Source: Amblyomma americanum (lineage: Eukaryota; Arthropoda; Arachnida; Ixodida; Ixodidae). From it: DNA of 64,000 nt. Positions 31,532-41,791 of this stretch are shown in pieces. The stretch lies in assembly GCF_052857255.1 (NCBI RefSeq), contig NC_135505.1:45090520-45154519 (forward strand). The letters run 5' to 3'. Under the pieces are notes generated by a model. It had not been told where the DNA came from, did no database searches, and was given only the letters and a program-made list of their open reading frames with translations. Made by a program: the position numbers and the translations under genes. Within the stretch, counting starts at the first letter, position 1; each line of letters begins with the position of its first letter.

Positions 31532-32131
31532 ATAAAGAGAAATTTAGAGATAATTTCAGGTACAAAGGTCCTTTTATTTCGGTAGAAATGCGAGATAAAA
31601 TTATTAGCCCTTTTGGATGCCAGATATTGAGAAGGAGAAAAAGCAGTATTTTTCGTCACTTTACGCAGGCAGTGCACTACATATGTTTTTAATAAAAGAA
31701 TGAACTACGAAATTCTTCAGTGAAACTAGAAAAAGTATGCTTTTAGGAGATAAAGATTCGGAAAGAGTTCAGACTCCGGTGTAATAAGATCTATAAACTT
31801 GTAAAGACAAGAAAATGAACTTACAAGCCCAGTGCTATTTTTACTAAGTGCTCAACCAACCCAGAGTAATTCAAAAATATTTAGCACAAAACTCATTTTA
31901 GCCTGACGGCGCACAGGTGGCCTGACACAATTTGTTGCAAACATTGTACTCAGGTGCCCATCTCAATGTAAGAACTAAGCCTTCTCAAGCTTCTCAATTA
32001 ACAAGGATCTTGTATTCAGGCAAAAGTGGTCCCATCATTTAAATCTATTTATGTCTGATTTTTATTTGTATAGTGGACTCCTAAAGCAGGACCATGCTGT
32101 TGTCTCGACCAGCGGTGCAAAGTTTACTCAC
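31532..32131. other. intron, nothing recognised
   Basis: Intron between B1 and A2. Confidence 0.45.
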
Positions 32132-32443
32132 CAAACAAAGGCGTCCTGAATTCTGACGTCCCTGCGGGGCTCCTGAGGACGCCTGCCGCGCATTTAGTTG
32201 TGGCTACGACCAGAACGCAATACGGTGTGCCCATTGTGCTCTTGAAATCCAGCCATGTCACAGGAGTTTCGCGTTCAATGCAGCCGCTCAGACTTTCCTG
32301 TAGGTCACACGATGTGAAGTTCTCGCATAGTTTCACTGTGTATTCTCCGATACTGCCGGACGTTTCCTCCGGCGGTTCCCACTGCAGGCGCGTCAATGAA
32401 GGAGCGATTCCAAAATAGGTGATGTTGCGTGGCGGGTGTGGGG
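32132..32443 (-). CDS. FN3 exon B1
   Basis: Exon of 312 nt, acceptor TCCTAG|CCCC, donor TTTG|GTGAGT (consensus), phase 1-1. Landmarks: APHPPRNITYFG, PSLTRLQWEPP, EYTVKLCENFTSCDLQ, GCIERETPVTWLDF, YCVLVVATTKCA and RTPLFG. Confidence 0.87.
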
Positions 32444-34107
32444 CTAGGAAAAGAGGTAATAAATCTCTGACCGTCAGTTGTTCTCTAGAAAAAAGACTTG
32501 ATCTTTGAAGATGCTTAAATACCTGAAATCGTTTACCCTAATCACCTAGTCATAGAGAGATTGCTTTGCAATCTTTTTATGTACACCGCCCGGTTTTTGA
32601 TGAAGTAATTTGAAGAATGGCATGGTGCTAGGCAAACCGTCCTCTTGAACTACCTCTTGCCATGCATGCGCCCTTGCCTAATCTACTCGTTGACGTTGGC
32701 ATTACAAAAAATGCAAGCAATGGCTAATGAAGCATCAACTTTTCAGTCGTCGTAAAGAAAACGTCAATTCTAGAAATTCGTAAAAATTCTCATGCACTAC
32801 AGGAAGCAAGCCAAGACCAATGTTAAAATTTGGAGCAGTTACTAATCTTTGTTTTTGTTTTGACAGGAAGTCCTTCAAAAGTTGGCGATTTATCTACTTA
32901 TCAATCTTTCTAAATCAAAGGAATGCGTTCCTTTTTGGATTCGACAATTTCATTCATTAGTAGCTTCAAGCTGGTGTTATCGCCGCTATAGGCGAGCGAT
33001 ATCGATGCAGAAGGCTGCCTTTCCAGCGGGGAATACTACTCCAAGTGCGATCAGTTTGAGAGCAATTTTTTCAGGTGTATAAGTTTGCCACTCTGTTAAA
33101 GGAAATGAAAGCGTAACAAGGTTGTTTTCACCCGTCTGCATTCGAGAGAAGTCGTAAACCTGACAGCCGCGTCGTTAGCGCTGAATATTTCAAGTGGAAA
33201 TTTCCAAAAACTGCAAATATGACTTTGAAGGTGTAGCCAGCCAGCACCTGCTCCTCTGGATGACTGCGATGTGTCTTCTCGGGACTCTCCATACGTCGTA
33301 TGCTTGGCACAACTATTCGGTTTGCCACACCGCGGTACGCACCAATTTTCTTTCAAGCGTAGAACGAGGCCATTTTAAGTCCATATAAATATTCAGACTG
33401 CACCTCGCTTGTGAAGTTCCCGACAGGGAGGTGTGCTCGGCCATACCTTCTGAACCAACCTTAACTCAATTGGAATTTTGCACAACGGTAGCAAAATACT
33501 TCCCTGCCTAGTCGGCTCCGCTCGACACCTCCACCAGCCAGACTTAAGCAGCCGATCATACCCGGCGTGCCTTGGCATCGCTGTCCAACATGTCGAGCAT
33601 GAAAATTAAAGCGTCCAAGCTGGAACCTTGTTTTCTTCCTTCCTCAAAGCCCAAATATTAAAAGCCGTATATATGTTTCGCTAGTTTACCACCTAGAAAG
33701 CAGTGCGCAATAAAGTGGGCGCCTCTTTGAAGCTAAAGCACTCGTGACTGCTGACACAAAGTCATACGGTCTCTCCGCATATGGCAGCTAGAGGTAGCGA
33801 CAAAGTTGTATAAATCGGTAGCGCCAGCGTTTTAATATAATGAAGGCACTGTGGCACTCAGTATGCTCCTTGTTCCTTGGCGTTAAAGAAACCTCTCGTT
33901 AATTGAACGGCACGAAGTGAAATCGACAGCATCTGATTTCGTCTGCTCATAACGTTGAACGTCTGATTGCACATATGTGTTATAGTGTCAAGAAGAGATT
34001 GTAATATACATTTTCTTGCCACGTCCATGCGCTTTAACATATTTACATGAGAGCGGTCTTTCGTGCAATTAAAATTTTATCACTGTACGATAAGTATAAA
34101 TATTTAC
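32444..34107. other. intron, nothing recognised
   Basis: Intron of 1.7 kb between A1 and B1. Minus-strand frames at 33096-33356 lack any recognisable domain. Confidence 0.45.
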
Positions 34108-34431
34108 CTTGACCAGGCATAATAATGCCGCTCAGTGAAGATCCCTGTGATATAAGTTCTGGTGGCCCTTTGCTATAGGTGCGCAGGGTAAAGCTCGCCC
34201 TTGTGCAAGCTTGTTGGCTATTGCATGTGATGCGCGTCTTATCAGGGCCGATGATGGTTCCTTTGGCACACGAGCCCTCGAGGTGTGTTTGAATTTTGCC
34301 GCCATTCTCATCGCTGCTCTTAGTCACCTCAACCATGTAGTAGTCGAAGAGGCCCTCCGCAGGCTCCCAGGTCACTGTGAATGAGCTGCCGTCTGTCGAT
34401 TCTAAGGTGAGGTTTGTCACATCTGCGAGCA
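34108..34431 (-). CDS. FN3 exon A1
   Basis: Exon of 324 nt, acceptor CTGCAG|TGCTCGC, donor CAAG|GTAAAT, phase 1-1. Landmarks: LADVTNLTL, TVTWEPAEGLFDYYMVEV, GSCAKGTIIGP, ITC, QAC, KGPPELISQG and IMPGQG. It is the first FN3 domain of the array. The micro-exon upstream ends in phase 1 and joins it in frame. Confidence 0.87.
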
Positions 34432-35150
34432 CTGCAGAAATATTAATGCGAAAGAATTAGTAGTCCTATAGCGAAAAAAGCCGGCAGCGTGTGTGCGTGT
34501 CTGTGGTTCAGACGGTACAGAAAATCCCAGCGATGACAAGAAAAGGTGATCTAATCAAGGAAACGTATGACGCACACTGCAAGCCGAACAGCACTTCAGG
34601 CAATCTTATAGATGTTGTTTGTCTATATATGCTCTACGCTGGCCGACCTTCAAGTGGTGCCGGATTTCTCGACTTTCGTACCAATATCTTGGCGCAATCA
34701 TTTATCGTGAAGCTTTCCCGTGGGGTCGCAAGATTTCTTGTTGCATATAGCTTACACGTGGTAAACAAATTGGAGGCTAGCTGGAGACAGGGATTTGAAT
34801 TGTAGAGATATGCACTTTCAAGATTATGCCTTCCAAAACATTAGTATGTAAATTATGATGAAACCGTTCGTCGTACAGCGTTCCGAGTGGTGCTATAAGC
34901 GCATTCTTGTGAGGCGCTTTCCTGCTAGAGGGGCCGAACGTTACCTGTCTGGTGCGCAACCAATACACAAACACATATACTCGGAGAAAAAACTTTAATG
35001 CATATATACATTTTATGCCTAAGAAACTCAGCCAGAAGCAGTAATGGTTTCGCATTTACACAAGTAAGCAGTGTTAATTGTCTGTCAATTTTTTCATGCC
35101 TTTTATAACAGACAAACTCTTACATGCGGCACAGTAATGCCATAATTGCA
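34432..35150. other. intron, nothing recognised
   Basis: Sequence between exon A1 and the 5' side of the inserted LINE. Confidence 0.45.
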
Positions 35151-35164
35151 CTAAATATTTTATG

Positions 35165-35455
35165 TGGCAGCATTTGGCAGCATTTTGCGGTGGGGCAGCG
35201 CACTGAGGAGAGCGTGATTTTTTCACCTTGCATTTCACAGGCGAAACGCTCGACCACTGACGAAGTGTCTGCTGTACAGCTGCATCAAGATACAGCGACG
35301 TCGTGCTGGCGCCGGTGAATTGACCGGTTTTGTGGAACCACGTTACACGCTTACTTTGCCTGGCTTAAAAGCACGCCACGACCGTTGCTGGAAGCATTTG
35401 GCAGCGGGCAGCGCATGGAGCACAACGTGCTTTCTTTACCTTCACAGGTCTGAAC
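35165..35455 (+). repeat. duplicated 5' UTR blocks of the LINE
   Basis: The GGCAGCGCA...TTCACAGG region occurs twice, about 220 bp apart, with moderate divergence. This resembles the tandem promoter monomers seen in some LINEs. Confidence 0.45.
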
Positions 35456-36234
35456 TCTTATTACTTCAGCTAATTTTTGACGTACTGCCTCTGCTGTCTC
35501 TGCTGCCCCTGCTGCCTTACTGTCATTTTTTCTGCCTGGTTGTCAATTTTTGTACGCCTGTGTTTGAATCGCAACCTGCCCCAGTGGGAACCGATATAGC
35601 TGACCTAAGACGCGAATTCCGGAAGGAGTTAAGGGAACTAAAAGAATCATTGGAATTCATAAACAAACAGTATGAAGACATGAAGGAGGAATGTGCTAGA
35701 TTCAAGGAAGAGAATGCAGCTTTAAATGTGTCGAATGGTCTTTTGGCTCAGGAGGTGGAGAAATTAACGGCTCAAGTCCATGATCATTCTCTCAGGATAA
35801 CAGCTCAGGATCAGTACTCGAGAAACAAACACGTTGAAGTAGAGGGAATTTCGGTTGAAGAAGACGAGAACCTTGTGAACGTGCTTGGAAAGTTAGGTGA
35901 AGCTCTGAGCGAGCCCATAAATTGGCAGTACATTGAGGTTTGCTATCGCCTTCCTGTGCGGAACAGCAGGTCGGATGGGACAGATGGGTCGGATCAGAGC
36001 ATTGTTGTGGTGTTTAACCGGTGGTCGAAACAGGACGCAGTTGTTGAAAAAGCACAAAAGACGAGGCTCACTACAACTGACCTAAGATTTGAAACTGAGC
36101 AAACCGTGTTTGTGAATGAGCAACCGGCCCCTCAACTAAAGAAGCTACTTTGGAATGACTGTGGCGGAGAAAAAGGAAATGAAATCGCGCTATGCATGGG
36201 CGAGGGGAGGCAAAATATTTGCTCGAAAGACTGA
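35320..36234 (+). pseudogene. LINE ORF1
   Basis: The frame of 304 codons includes, from about residue 92, a long charged heptad-rich coiled coil (REFRKELRELKESLEF). QDQYSRNKHVEVEGI follows, the usual start of the RRM-like domain of ORF1 proteins, and then basic RNA-binding sequence. The first 90 residues are hydrophobic and may be 5' UTR read-through. The product would be an RNA-binding chaperone. The end of the frame is probably altered, because a stop comes just where the C-terminal domain should finish. Confidence 0.7.
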
Positions 36235-36260
36235 AAATTCCCGCATGCTACGCGTAACAT

Positions 36261-36857
36261 GTGAAGCCGACTTCGAAAAGATTATGTAGCTCTTTTCTAT
36301 CTATCGGCGCGGTCATTCTCGTTCCTTTTACTCCGATCATTATACCAGGTGACGTTGTCTGCCCAGGCGGTTGTGCCTATATCTCATTCTCGCATTGCAA
36401 TACGCAATCGGCTAGGAACAAGCATGACGAACTGATGATGTTTCTGGCTGAGTTCGGCTTCAAATTTGGCGTCATCATGGTCACAGAAACGTGGCACGAA
36501 TCTGTAGGGGAAGTACTTTGCATGCCTGGTTTTCGAACGTTTTTTTTAAACATATCACATTGCCGTTGTGCGGGTGTTTCGCAACTTATATCCGTGCGCA
36601 TGCCATGCAGCTTACTCACCGAATTATCGATAGTAACGCCAGATTATGGAGCCTTATCCTTACAGTATCAGAAATCTGTGTTTGTTCTACTGTACCGGCC
36701 GCCGGATGGTAAACTGGGCGCATCTCTTGCTTTTCTAGAGAGCGTGCTGAGTTTTGTGTCATTAAATAGCCTGCACATTACAATTGGGAGTGACTGCTAC
36801 ATTAACCTATTGCAAAACTCAAATCAGTCACGAGAACTGCAGGTAATGTTGGAATAA
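36261..36857 (+). pseudogene. LINE ORF2, endonuclease domain
   Basis: The frame includes ISFSHCNTQSARNKHDE, GVIMVTETWH (the catalytic Glu of AP-type endonucleases), SVFVLLYRPPDG and HITIGSDCYIN (the GDFN region altered). The domain is recognisable but its catalytic GDFN motif is degraded, and the frame ends early. Confidence 0.7.
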
Positions 36858-39109
36858 TTTGGTTGCAAAAACGTTATATATGAGCCAAAACGCATCAGCG
36901 ACTCTTATGAAAGCCTCCTGGATTTATTCGTAACTAACAGCATCGAATACACGGTACAATCGGGTGTTGTCTCAGCAGCCGTGAGTGTCCACTTACCTAC
37001 TTGTATGTTTTGTAAACCACGCGAAATTATGAAAAAAATTGTAAATCATTCTGACCCATTCAATGTTCAAGAGATAAATCCGAGAACATTAAATTACTTT
37101 AAGGAATAGATCCAAAAAATAAATTGAAACCCTGTCTATTAATGTATAGACGATCAGAAAGCCTACAACACTCTCATTTGTATCCTTACTGAAGCCTACA
37201 GAACTCATTTTAGGTTCAAAATGATAAAGCAGTCCAGGAAGATATGTAAGCCCTGGCTTACAGATGAATGTCTCAATATGATAAGAAAAAAATATGCGTT
37301 GTATTCCATATTTCTGCAAACAAAAAACCGTGCAGACTTTCTGGCTTACAAAAAAAAAACCCAGAAACTTGGTGACAAAGTTTTAAAGGAATGCTAAAAA
37401 TAGCTATCTTGAAAACCTCTTGGGGAAACCGGGCGCTTGTGGTAATTAAATCTGGCGCAAAACGAGCGAACTTATACAAAGGGGAAGCCGCCAAAATGAA
37501 GAACTTGAAATACTAATTAATAATGAAGCATTTAAAGGACAAAATTTGGCGAACAAGTTTAATGAATGTTTCATAAATCTGGTTGACAGTGTCCACGATG
37601 AAACTGCCACGAGCTTCCTGGACACGCAGATTACAAACGGTGCTTTTTTTGAGCCGGCATCTCCGGAGGAAGTATCCTTAGTATTTTTATCACTAAAAAT
37701 AGTAAAGCTCGTGATATAGATGGACTTCAAGTTGGACGTTTTAAGTTTGTACTCAATCTCCTGGTACCAGTTTTCACCCATCTGTTTAATACTTGTTTGT
37801 CTACGGGTGTTTTTACAGACAAAATGAAGCTGGCAAAGGATTCGGTGTTGTATAAGCCAGGAGACGGAACAGATTTATGCAATCACCGACCAGTAGCAAT
37901 ATTTGTTATTTCAAAAGGTCTAGAAAAAGTTATTTTTAGTAGAGTGACAACGTTTTGTAATAGTTTTTCTGTTATAACGTCTCAGCAGTACGGTTTTCGA
38001 AAGCAGGTGTGAACCATACTGGCTCTCTAGACGCAAAAAGAGTACATACATGATAGATTTGAAGAATGTTAACCCTTGGCATATTGGTAGACTTTTCGAA
38101 TGCCTTCTACAGGATTAATCATATTACTTTTTTTTGCAAATTGGCACATTATAAATTTCATGGAATGCCTCTAGCATTACTGAAGTCATATCTAGAACAA
38201 AAAAAAAACATTGCGTCGCGATTACAGGGTAATACTAGTCTTTGCTTCCTGTGAAGGCAGGGGTTCCGATGGACAGTATACTGGAACCGATCTTATTCAA
38301 TCTTTATATTATTGATTTAAAAAAGCATTAGTGATCAAGCATATTTTGTTATCAATGCAGATGATACCAGCATTTCCTTTCAATCCAAGAAGATTAACAA
38401 ACTCGCAATTTAGCTAATACTACCCTTGATAGATTGTTTCAATGAAGCACTGTAAATTCCTTAAAAATAAACGCAGCGAAAATCAAATGTATTTTTTTTT
38501 CGCCGGTGAAAAAGCAAATAAATGATTGCCTGGATATCTATTTTGACAATTATAAAGTAGAGCTCTCGAAACAGGTTAAGACACTAGGAGTCCTTTTTAG
38601 CGAAAGATTTAGCATGGGACGCTCATGTTGACCCTGTAGCTGAGAAGGTATGGAGGGCATGTGGAACCATTTGTAGATTGCGACAGGTGATTCTACCAAA
38701 ACTCAAGCTACTTCTATATAATGCCTCATTCCTCCCGCATATAAACTACTGTAACCTTGTTTGGTGGACAACATTTCGAACAAGCATTCACAAAGTACGT
38801 TTAATACAGAAAAAAGCTATCCGCCATGTTGCAAATGCCCCATACGATGCCCATACGCGGCATTTGTTTCAATCACTTAATGCCCCTACTGTAAGGCTTG
38901 CATACATATTTAAACTTTTCTTAAAATGCAAGAGCAGCTTAAACACACACACAAATGAGCATTTTCTTCGAATAAGCCGCCTCAAAAACTCCTTGCAGCT
39001 GCTGTGCAGGGTAAGGCAAAGAGAAATATGGGATTTGATATTTTCCCTCCTCTCTGCCTTTCCTATCAATAAACCCTCTCTCTCTCTTGATATTTTCCCA
39101 AACCAATAA
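36858..39109 (+). pseudogene. LINE ORF2, reverse transcriptase, multiply broken
   Basis: Pieces in different frames: NHRPVAIFVISKGLEKVI (37797-38012), LGILVDFSNAFYRINH (38066-38254), a YxDD-like NADDTSISF near 38350-38385, and the C-terminal region with HINYCNLVWWT and IRHVANAPYDAHTRHLF (38678-39109). Stops and frameshifts throughout. Confidence 0.75.
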
Positions 39110-39567
39110 TGGTTTTAAAAGGTTGAAATTTCGTGTACCGTTCCTGCTAAACAGCCTTGAAAAGAGACATATAGACCCAAGCCCCATGACTAGAAAACAA
39201 TGGAAAGAATTTTTAATGATGAACGATGGTGTCCAGATTTAAAAACAAACAAAAGAAAAATTTTGTAATGTAAACGTCTCCTCTTATCTTGCAGCATACT
39301 TGTTTTTGTGTTAGGTTTGTATGGTTCTTCAATATGTCTACATCCTGTGTGAGAATGGTCTAAATTGGACCGGAAATGCGTTTTTTTTCTTTTTCTTTTG
39401 CTGTATATGTTTACAGACATGTTGTTCTGTACGTGGGATGCTATTGTACGCGAATACATTTGTCTTGCGTTTTTCTGTGAGATTCAACAGATATATGCAA
39501 ACAATATGTATTTACCGTGAGTGCAAAACCTTCGTGCTGCCAATCAAACAGGGGCAAGGGCCTCTTC

Positions 39568-39586
39568 AAGCTGCTTGTAGCAGCTT
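39568..39586 (+). other. LINE 3' UTR stem-loop
   Basis: AAGCTGCTTGTAGCAGCTT, a perfect 8-bp stem with a 3-nt loop followed by T-rich sequence, 46 nt before AATAAA. Confidence 0.65.
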
Positions 39587-39655
39587 TTAGCTCTTGTCAC
39601 AGCATTCCTTTTGTTATACGCGGAAGAATGCTGAATAAAGATTTGATTTGATTTC

Positions 39656-40712
39656 ATCTGAAATTAGGAGGTAGGAGAGTAAAGTTTTCATATGATATTA
39701 CCAAATGTCCCCTCAAGTCATATAAATGTTACATGCGAACGTAACTTGAGTAGAGGCTGCTACTGAATAATGAAAAAGGGCGCAAGATAACAATATGGGC
39801 TGATCAAGAAGACAAAGCCGGCCCTGCTCGGCTGCCATGACTTGCAGGCCCTAAAAGTCTTAATGGAGCGCGTGGGAGGTGGCCCACGCTACTGGGTTCC
39901 CAAACTAGGGACCTCCACCTAGTGCTTGTAGGGACTAGTCCCTTACGGGCTGATCCAAGCATTCGTCCGGTCCGCTGCAAATGCAATGCATGTTTTCACC
40001 CCCTCTTCCCTCTAACGGGTATGTTGGCGTCTAGTGAAGAGAGGAAAGTGAGATTAGACTGGTCCATTGATAGCTGAAAGAAGCCTCGAAAAACTGAAGT
40101 GATTTCGGAGCCAAGCAAAGTCTTATGGAGGACCCTTCAACCGCTATGGATAAAGAAAGTGCGGCACAGAAGCGAATGGGTGGCTGCTGAAAGATGGCAA
40201 TCACCCGTTATAATCAAAGTGCATTGATATCGGACCACCTATAAAGGCTTTCTTTCTGTGTCAAGATTCCATCTACATGCTTCGCACTCTGCAGACGAAT
40301 ACAAAGACTCGCCAAATAGACACCATTTACACTCACTGTGCGGAAATCTGTTTCGGCTCTACGGAATTGTTTTATGCAATTCTTCTCGAAACCAAAAGAA
40401 GTAATTTGAAAATGAGGTTTTGAATTCTTGCAGACCTATATTAAACGTTCATATTCTCTAGATTTCTGCTACATCAACTTCAGTTTGCTTGGTTACTAAT
40501 CAGCGAATAATATTCGTTATGCGCATCAAATCATTAAGTTTTTTAGCTGAAGCAGTGTGATTTAAATGAGGTCAATAAAAATTTTCAGTCCAGAAGTTAC
40601 TTTTTCAGCCATTGCCCTTTTTTGCCATAATTCTGGTAATGTAGTTTTTTAAATCATCCTAATAGCCACAACCTAAAATGTTCTATGAAGACCAAATGAA
40701 CGGGCTACTCAC
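39656..40712. other. intron, nothing recognised
   Basis: 39820-39990 is more GC-rich than its surroundings but has no identifiable feature. No exon candidate was found apart from the micro-exon that follows. Confidence 0.4.
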
Positions 40713-40746
40713 TGTAAAGCGAAGCTTGCTCGTCAGGAAACGCCAC
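40713..40746 (-). CDS. 34-nt micro-exon linking signal anchor to FN3 array
   Basis: On the minus strand, a strong acceptor CTTACTTTTTTAG precedes 34 nt encoding VAFPDEQASLY plus one base, and a donor GTGAGT follows. It takes phase 0 from the signal-anchor exon and delivers phase 1 to exon A1, exactly what is needed to join them. It was found by searching for a phase adapter, so it is a prediction. The splice signals and length fit well. It would form the short juxtamembrane stalk. Confidence 0.6.
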
Positions 40747-41390
40747 CTAAAAAAGTAAGAGCAATTTCGATATTAACTGTATATCAAAGAAATCAACTTG
40801 AGTGTTCTCTTTCAAGTGACGATTAGGGAGAGCTTGCTGAAATTTGTGTTTCTTTAAGTGACTAAAATGTGCTTGAAATAGCGAGTACGAGCAGACTAGT
40901 TGATAAGGAAGCGTCAGTGATAGTGGGTTACATGCGCGCAATGAGAAAGTTTACGGGAGGCAGTTTCCCGGAAAGAAAAGTTATTTCTCCCCGGTGAGGT
41001 AAAGCTTATCAATTTAAAACGTAGAGTTGTGAAGAATTGCGATGCTTGACGTGTTGAAGTGAGCAGCAACTGACTCGCTAACGAGGCATTGAAATATTGA
41101 TTATCTTTTACACGAATACACGCGGAGAAAAATTTTGTAAATGTTTGTTTGTGTTCAGAACTTTGGCATTTCTTTCCTATTAAAATAATATAATTATCAG
41201 AGTGCAGAATGTAGATATGACTCAACATTCGAGGTTATAGATCTTGTCAAGAAAAAGCGGGAGAGGCAAATCAGTTCATTGGTATTGTTATGCAACAATT
41301 GAACATGTGAATTTTTAAGGCGGCTCCTGAGTTTTCTAGTGAGGCAAGAGCAGCTGATTAATGCATGCAAATAAAAACATTTTAGCATAC
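40747..41390. other. intron, nothing recognised
   Basis: Intron between the signal-anchor exon and the micro-exon. Confidence 0.45.
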
Positions 41391-41624
41391 CTTCTCCACA
41401 TGGCGAAGCCAGAAGAAAGTCAATGCAGGCCCCGCTATAATCAGGCATACGGGCAACACAATCTTCACAACCAGCAACGTTTTCTTGCGGCAGTTGTGCT
41501 TTTTCTGATTTTTTCGTGGCTCCGGTACACCTGCTTGATTAGCAGACCTCTCCAGGAGCTTCACGGAACAATCTTTCCTCACGTACTGAACACTGATCTC
41601 CTCCCTATTTTCGCTCATTTTCAC
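41391..41624 (-). CDS. N-terminal exon: cytoplasmic tail and signal anchor
   Basis: ATG at 41618-41616 (minus strand) has an A at -3. The 76-codon frame starts MSENREEISVQYV, has a basic cluster at residues 35-46 (RKNQKKHNCRKK), then a hydrophobic span at about 53-71 (IVLPVCLIIAGPALTFFWL), and ends RHVEK at a donor AAG|GTATGC in phase 0. Basic residues before an uncleaved-looking hydrophobic span predict a type II orientation. An acceptor-like TTTGCAG|GTGAAA lies 6 nt before the ATG, so a spliced 5' UTR is possible. Linkage to the FN3 array is by phase and strand, not by homology. Confidence 0.65.
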
Positions 41625-41680
41625 CTGCAAAGATTATAACATCTTTACTCGCGCTATGGTCCTAGCCACAAAGTACTTAC

Positions 41681-41686
41681 TTTATA
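41681..41686 (-). promoter_or_regulatory. candidate TATA box of the FN3 gene
   Basis: TATAAA on the minus strand lies 63 nt before the ATG and would place a start near 41655. Overlapping GTAAGT at 41680-41675 could instead be a donor for a 56-nt 5' UTR intron ending at 41625. The two models are exclusive. Confidence 0.35.
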
Positions 41687-41763
41687 ATACAACTCGCCCT
41701 CCCAGCGTTTCAGGAAAGCTGTTGATATTTACGCTTTTTTAGCATGGTCTGCTCATGAATTAG

Positions 41764-41791
41764 CCCCTCCCCGCCCCGCCCCCCCTCCCCC
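41764..41791 (-). promoter_or_regulatory. G-rich tract (GC boxes, G-quadruplex motif)
   Basis: On the minus strand, five runs of four to seven Gs are separated by single bases (GGGGGAGGGGGGGCGGGG and onward). It lies about 80 nt upstream of the TATA candidate and contains GGGGCGGGG, an Sp1/KLF-type box. The position suits a promoter. Confidence 0.5.

Larger units (their letters stand above)
35150..39655 (+). mobile_element. degraded full-length CR1-like LINE
   Basis: Plus-strand non-LTR retrotransposon inserted, antisense to the host gene, between the micro-exon and exon A1. In order it has a 5' region with a diverged duplication (35165-35245 and 35390-35455), ORF1 with a coiled coil, an AP-type endonuclease, a broken reverse transcriptase, a 3' UTR stem-loop, and AATAAA with an ATTTG-rich tail ending near 39655. 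Many frameshifts and stops in ORF2 show it is dead. ORF1 style and the 3' hairpin suggest the CR1/L2 group. Confidence 0.75.
12069..41624 (-). other. gene model: type II membrane protein with at least 13 alternating FN3 domains
   Basis: Fifteen exons join in one frame except at exon A2. They are: signal-anchor exon 41391-41624 (ends phase 0), micro-exon 40713-40746 (phase 0 to 1), then A1, B1, A2, B2, A3, B3, A4, B4, A5, B5, A6, B6 and A7, each phase 1 to phase 1. A exons are 324 nt (A4 is 327) and B exons are 312 nt. A domains share FDYY, three cysteines (SCAxGTI, VTC, xxC) and GPPEL. B domains share a DPxPP linker, SLTRLQW, C-x5-C-x8-C, C-x8-C and RTPxFG. The protein would sit in the plasma membrane with a cytoplasmic N-terminus and a cysteine-stabilised FN3 ectodomain. 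Function is unknown; adhesion or receptor roles are only typical of FN3 arrays. The 3' end is outside the window. Confidence 0.8.

Noticed and set aside
35320..35590. Hydrophobic start of LINE ORF1 as a signal peptide or membrane domain
   Set aside because: It overlaps the duplicated 5' UTR block and probably reads through untranslated sequence before the true ORF1 start.
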